Positions 60,850 through 64,000 of a stretch of DNA of 64,000 nt are shown in pieces. Numbering within the stretch: the first letter of the stretch is position 1; every line of letters starts with the position of its first letter. Made by a program: the position numbers and the translations under genes. This stretch comes from CAITSH01 sp945892985 (GTDB lineage Bacteria; Pseudomonadota; Gammaproteobacteria; Burkholderiales; SG8-39), in assembly GCA_945892985.1 (NCBI GenBank), contig CAMDDU010000010.1, forward strand, positions 1-64,000, given 5' to 3'. The notes under the pieces were generated by a model. The model saw only the letters and a program-made list of their open reading frames with translations, did not search any database and had not been told where the DNA came from.

Positions 60850-62031
60850 CTAAGCAGGCGGCGTATCGCTCACACGCGTGCGGCGCACGTACCAGCTGCC
60901 GCCAGCCAGCAGCAAGGCCATGGAAAGGAATACCGGCGCCATGCCCAGGGCTGCGCCAAGAATGCCGAACATCAGCGGCATCGCTGTCTGGCTGAAGGTC
61001 ACCAGGGTCGCGCGCACGCCCACCGCCTCGCCGGCGCGCCCGGCCGGCGCGGCGGTGTGGATGAGCGAGAGCACCATCGGCTGTGACATGCCCAGCCCCA
61101 GTCCCAGCGCAAAGGCCACCGGCAGCAGGGTGGCAAAACTGGTGCTGAGCGGGAGCGACAGGAAGCAGGCGCAGGCGCAGAGCATCGACACGAGGATCAG
61201 CCGCCACGGCTTGTAGCGCCGGCTCAGTGCCGGCAGGAAAATGCGAATGCAAAAGGTCGCGGCCGCGAATGCGCCGAGGACGATGCCGATTTCCGAAGCA
61301 GACATGCCGATGCGCGAGCCGTAAAGCGGGATGGCGAAGGCAAAGGCGTCCCAGGCGATGGACAGCAGGCCGCTGGCGATGAACACGCGCTGCAGGCGTT
61401 TGTCCAGAAGCAGTTCGGCCAGACTCACCTTGCGGTTGCGCGCGTCTTGCGGCTTGGGGCCCGGTGGTGCGAACTTGCTTGCCACCAGTGTCACCGCCGC
61501 CGGCAGCGCGCACAGGGCGAGCACCAGGAAGGTCCAGCGATGCCCGATCGAATCGATGGCAAAGCCGGCGAGCATCGGGCCGACGAACCCGGAGGTGGAA
61601 AAACACAGCGACAGCTTGTTGAAGTTGGCCGTGAGCTCGGACGGCTTGCCTATCACCCCGGCGGTGTTTTGCACGCTGATCATGTAAAAGGTGAAGGTCA
61701 GCCCGCTCAGCGCGCTGGCCAGGTAGAGCGCCGCCATGCCCGGCCAGGCCAGCGGCAGCAGCAGGAACAGCGCCAAGAGCGATGAGGAGAAAATCATCGG
61801 CTTGAGCACGCCGACCCGGTCGATCAGCCGGCCCACCGCCACCGAAAACAGCATTGGCAACAAGCCGTACAAGGCCATCAGCAGGCCCACATCAAAGGCC
61901 GAGGCTTGCAGCTTGATGGCGTAGAGCGTCACGGCAACGCGGCTACCGACAAAGGCCGAGTGAACGAGGACCGACGAGAGCAGCAGAGGGCGCAGCAGGC
62001 GGGCTGTAGAGTTGGGCTCGGAGCGGGTCAC
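60850..62031 (-). CDS. Major facilitator superfamily transporter
   Basis: The 393-residue protein has twelve predicted transmembrane helices, with MFS loop GRLIDRVGVLKP after helix 2 and a long central loop (PPGPKPQDARNRK). GTG 62031 starts it in the normal place; the longer frame runs into the CRISPR remnant. Substrate unknown. Its start faces the cas7 remnant, so the deletion that removed cas3, cas5 and cas8c probably reaches this promoter. Confidence 0.88.
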   Translation of the reverse strand: MTRSEPNSTARLLRPLLLSSVLVHSAFVGSRVAVTLYAIKLQASAFDVGLLMALYGLLPMLFSVAVGRLIDRVGVLKPMIFSSSLLALFLLLPLAWPGMAALYLASALSGLTFTFYMISVQNTAGVIGKPSELTANFNKLSLCFSTSGFVGPMLAGFAIDSIGHRWTFLVLALCALPAAVTLVASKFAPPGPKPQDARNRKVSLAELLLDKRLQRVFIASGLLSIAWDAFAFAIPLYGSRIGMSASEIGIVLGAFAAATFCIRIFLPALSRRYKPWRLILVSMLCACACFLSLPLSTSFATLLPVAFALGLGLGMSQPMVLSLIHTAAPAGRAGEAVGVRATLVTFSQTAMPLMFGILGAALGMAPVFLSMALLLAGGSWYVRRTRVSDTPPA

Positions 62032-62161
62032 GGCGTTGTGAAAAGCGGCGGGGAATGCATCATGGGGGCGGTTATTGTCGCGCAATTCGCCGGCAGCCGC
62101 CCTGCGGCCGCGGACCAGGGCAGGGCCATCGACTGGAAAGGCGCACCAGACGGGCGTTTTC

Positions 62162-63019
62162 AGCCGGTTTGCTTTGGTTGTCATGCGATCCGTTGGCCGT
62201 ATTCTCCGAATCCAAATCCGAATACGGGCAATTTTCCGCGACTCGATGCCAAGACCGGGCACGCGCTGGTCACGGACGTTTCTCTAAGGCGCAAGCTGCG
62301 CAATTTTGTCGGTATGGCAAAGGATAAACAGCCCCTGTTCGAAATTTATGTCAAAGAAAAAGCGATCCCGAACCATCAACACAAGCGGGCTTATGCAGGC
62401 ATTGGGCGGGAAGAGCTGCTCGCCGGCGATGACAAGAAGCGCAAGGGGGGGCGATGCGGTGGACGATGCGCGGCGGTGGATGTGCCGCAACTTCTTTGAC
62501 GTGCGAACGTTTGGAGCCGTCCTGTCGACCGGCATCAACTGCGGCCAGGTGCAAATCACTTTCGGCCGGTCGCTTGACCCGATTATCGCGCAGGAACATT
62601 CCATCACCCGTATGGCCGTCGCTACTGAGGCAGAAGCCGAAAAACAGGACGGGGACAATCGCAGCATGGGCCGCAAACATACCGTCCCCTACGGCCTTTA
62701 CATGGCGCACGGTTTTGTCTCCGCTTTTCTCGCCAAGCAGACCGGCTTTTCCGAGGATGATCTGGAACTGTTTTGGCAGGCGCTATGCCAGATGTTCGAG
62801 CACGACCGTTCCGCCGCACGCGGTGAGATGACCGCGCGCGGGCTGTATGTCTTCAAACACGATTTGGAGCTGGGTAACGCACCGGCCCATATGCTGTTCG
62901 AGCGCATCCGGCCGAAAATAAAGGAAAGCGTCAGCGGCCCACGCAGTTGCGACGATTACGATGTTGCGGTGGATGAGGCGGGCTTGCCGCCTGGGGTGAC
63001 GCTCAGCCGAAAGTGCTAA
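62162..63019 (+). pseudogene. Decayed cas7 (csd2), type I-C CRISPR effector
   Basis: In one frame from about 62205 the sequence reads NPNTGNFPRLDAKTGHALVT and EIYVKEKAIPNHQHKRAY, matching the N-terminal half of Csd2. At a run of seven G (62445-62451) the frame shifts; from there the other frame reads RRWMCRNFFDVRTFGAVLST, then QEHSITRMAVATEAEAEKQ, TVPYGLYMAHGFVSAFLAKQ and EHDRSAARGEM, the C-terminal half, to the TAA at 63017-63019. One G fewer would join both. The extreme N-terminus (about 62162-62205) is out of frame and damaged. No cas3, cas5 or cas8c precedes it. Confidence 0.88.
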
Positions 63020-63318
63020 ACACCTTGCCGTCGTCCGGCCCAGTACCCGGGTCGGCGGCGTTGGTGCGCCAACGCGACGATGATGATGCTATCTTGAGTT
63101 TCCCGGTAAATAAGATCGAACGGATAGCCGGTCAAGATAAGTCGTCTCGCGCCGTGATGGAACTGCGCGCCAAGTTTTGTGTGCTTGCAAAGCAGCTTGA
63201 TGACGCGCTCGACTTCATTGCGAAAATCCGTCGCTACTGCCGTGCTGGCTTGGAGATGGTAGTAATCGATCGCGGCATCAAGCTCGATTTCCGCCTGTAC
63301 CTGCCAGACAATTTTCAT
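63016..63318 (-). CDS. ParE/RelE-family toxin
   Basis: The 100-residue protein has VWQVQAEIELDAAIDYYHLQ, FRNEVERVIKLLCKHTKLGA and FPFDLIYR-type core (GYPFDLIYRETQDSIIIVAL), AHQRRRPGYW at the end: the ParE/RelE fold of a ribosome-dependent RNase or gyrase poison. It overlaps the antitoxin by four bases and the cas7 stop by four bases in antisense. Confidence 0.9.
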   Translation of the reverse strand: MKIVWQVQAEIELDAAIDYYHLQASTAVATDFRNEVERVIKLLCKHTKLGAQFHHGARRLILTGYPFDLIYRETQDSIIIVALAHQRRRPGYWAGRRQGV

Positions 63319-63566
63319 TCACGATTCTTGTGTAGCTTGGCGTCCAGTTTCGCGAAGACTTCTTCTTGCGGAATTAAGGTTGCGGTGCCGGCATCGATTT
63401 CCGCTACGCGGCGAGCGATTTCATCATCCCAGGCTTTGGCAATGGCTTCGGGAGAGTCTTCCGGTTCGCCGTCAAGACTAACAATCAGGCTATGGATCAA
63501 TGCGCTGCGCTCCGGGGGCGACAGTTGCAATGCTTGGCTTTCAATCTCTTTCAAAATTGCCGCCAT
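63315..63566 (-). CDS. Antitoxin, addiction-module component (TIGR02574 type)
   Basis: The 83-residue protein has ALQLSPPERSALIHSLIVSL, EAIAKAWDDEIARRVAEID and a C-terminal KL-like end; it is the short helical antitoxin usually paired with ParE/RelE toxins. GGAG seven bases before ATG 63566 fixes the start. It precedes the toxin, as is typical. Confidence 0.88.
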   Translation of the reverse strand: MAAILKEIESQALQLSPPERSALIHSLIVSLDGEPEDSPEAIAKAWDDEIARRVAEIDAGTATLIPQEEVFAKLDAKLHKNRE

Positions 63567-63616
63567 GATGTTCTCCATAAGCAGATGCGTTGGATAATTA
63601 TGGTACCACCACCGGT

Positions 63617-64000
63617 ATGAGCGAGGCTGATCCCGTTGCACTCTCCGCCCTGCAGCATTGGGCGTACTGCCCGCGCCAGTGCGGGCTGATTCATCTGGAG
63701 CAGGCCTTCGCTGACAACATCCACACGGCACGTGGCCAGGCCGTGCATCAGCTGGTTGATACGCCGGGCTAGGAAATCAAGTCGGGCGTGCGTGTGGAGC
63801 ATGCGTTGCCCGTGTGGTGCGACAGCCTGAATCTGATCGGCAAGGCCGATCTGGTGGAGTTTCACCTGGACGGCACGGTGTACCCGGTCGAGTTCAAGCA
63901 CGGCGCCAAGCGCCAGAAGGTGCACGATGACATCCAGCTTGCGGCCCAGGCGATCTGCCTTTAGGAAATGCTCGGCCGCTGGAGCATTGCCATAGCGGAC
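63617..64000 (+). pseudogene. Decayed cas4, type I-C, with two in-frame amber stops (3' end outside window)
   Basis: From ATG 63617 the frame reads LSALQHWAYCPRQCGLIHLE (first iron-sulfur Cys), ARGQAVHQLVDTPG, TAG (63770-63772), EIKSGVRVEHALPVWCD, GKADLVEF and PVEFKHGAKRQKVHDD (RecB-nuclease Asp and Glu-x-Lys), then TAG (63962-63964) in place of the usual Glu of CLEEM, and continues to the window end without frameshift. The gene is in the normal type I-C order after cas7 but with a toxin-antitoxin pair in between. Confidence 0.88.

Overview
The window looks like a chromosomal segment of a GC-rich betaproteobacterium, most likely of the order Burkholderiales. The main signs are two Bug/TctC periplasmic binding proteins, the block argC - DUF6776 - bactofilin - erpA, the divergent pair tyrS / M23 peptidase-anmK, rplM-rpsI beside coq7 and an OsmC gene, and a rpe-gph-...-trp block. 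No sequence search was possible; family calls come from motifs and family knowledge.

Layout. 1-400: ends of two insertion sequences (ISL3-like and IS3-like). 399-2990: a visibly AT-richer gene for a TPR/SPINDLY-type O-GlcNAc transferase, probably acquired. 3060-5232: a tRNA(CAU) gene whose last 46 bp are repeated 2.1 kb downstream, bracketing a small island with one Bug protein and no integrase. 5296-8484: bioF-bioD-bioA. 8531-9300: a tandem duplication that includes the 3' tip of mltA. 9242-11156: mltA, a tiny membrane protein and apaG. 11496-17971: rpe, gph, an FAD oxidase, a 138-bp tandem array, a trp leader peptide, a collapsed trpE-trpG remnant, trpD and trpC. 18496-22580: a porin and a second TPR-SPINDLY transferase. 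22640-33424: housekeeping genes (coq7, rplM, rpsI, argC, erpA, anmK, M23 peptidase, tyrS) and a third TPR glycosyltransferase-like gene. 33529-36249: an SsuABC/ThiXYZ-like ABC importer with a terminator after the binding-protein gene. 36990-38171: puuD-like urate oxidase.

40027-53308 is the most distinctive part: fifteen genes on the minus strand. In transcription order they are a Rieske ferredoxin, a small HTH-like protein, an ABC importer (ATPase, binding protein, permease), a Rieske oxygenase, an SDR, a cupin, an alpha/beta hydrolase, an IclR regulator, an SDR without the usual Tyr/Lys, a ThDP enzyme, an aspartate-dehydrogenase-like enzyme, an aldehyde dehydrogenase and an extradiol-type VOC dioxygenase. 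They look like one uptake-and-breakdown pathway for an unidentified, probably aromatic, substrate. The leading promoter region holds a perfect palindrome suited to IclR control, and a second Bug gene lies across it.

54568-62031: a SET-domain protein with a histone-H1-like lysine-rich tail, a class V aminotransferase, msrA, DUF72, a ComEA-like HhH protein, pdxH, an MBL-fold hydrolase and an MFS transporter. 62162-64000: a decayed type I-C CRISPR-Cas locus (frameshifted cas7; cas4 with two in-frame amber codons) split by an antisense ParE/RelE toxin-antitoxin pair; cas1, cas2 and any array would lie past the window end.

Two themes recur: short tandem minisatellites in many intergenic gaps, and gene decay (trpE/trpG, cas7, cas4, IS ends).
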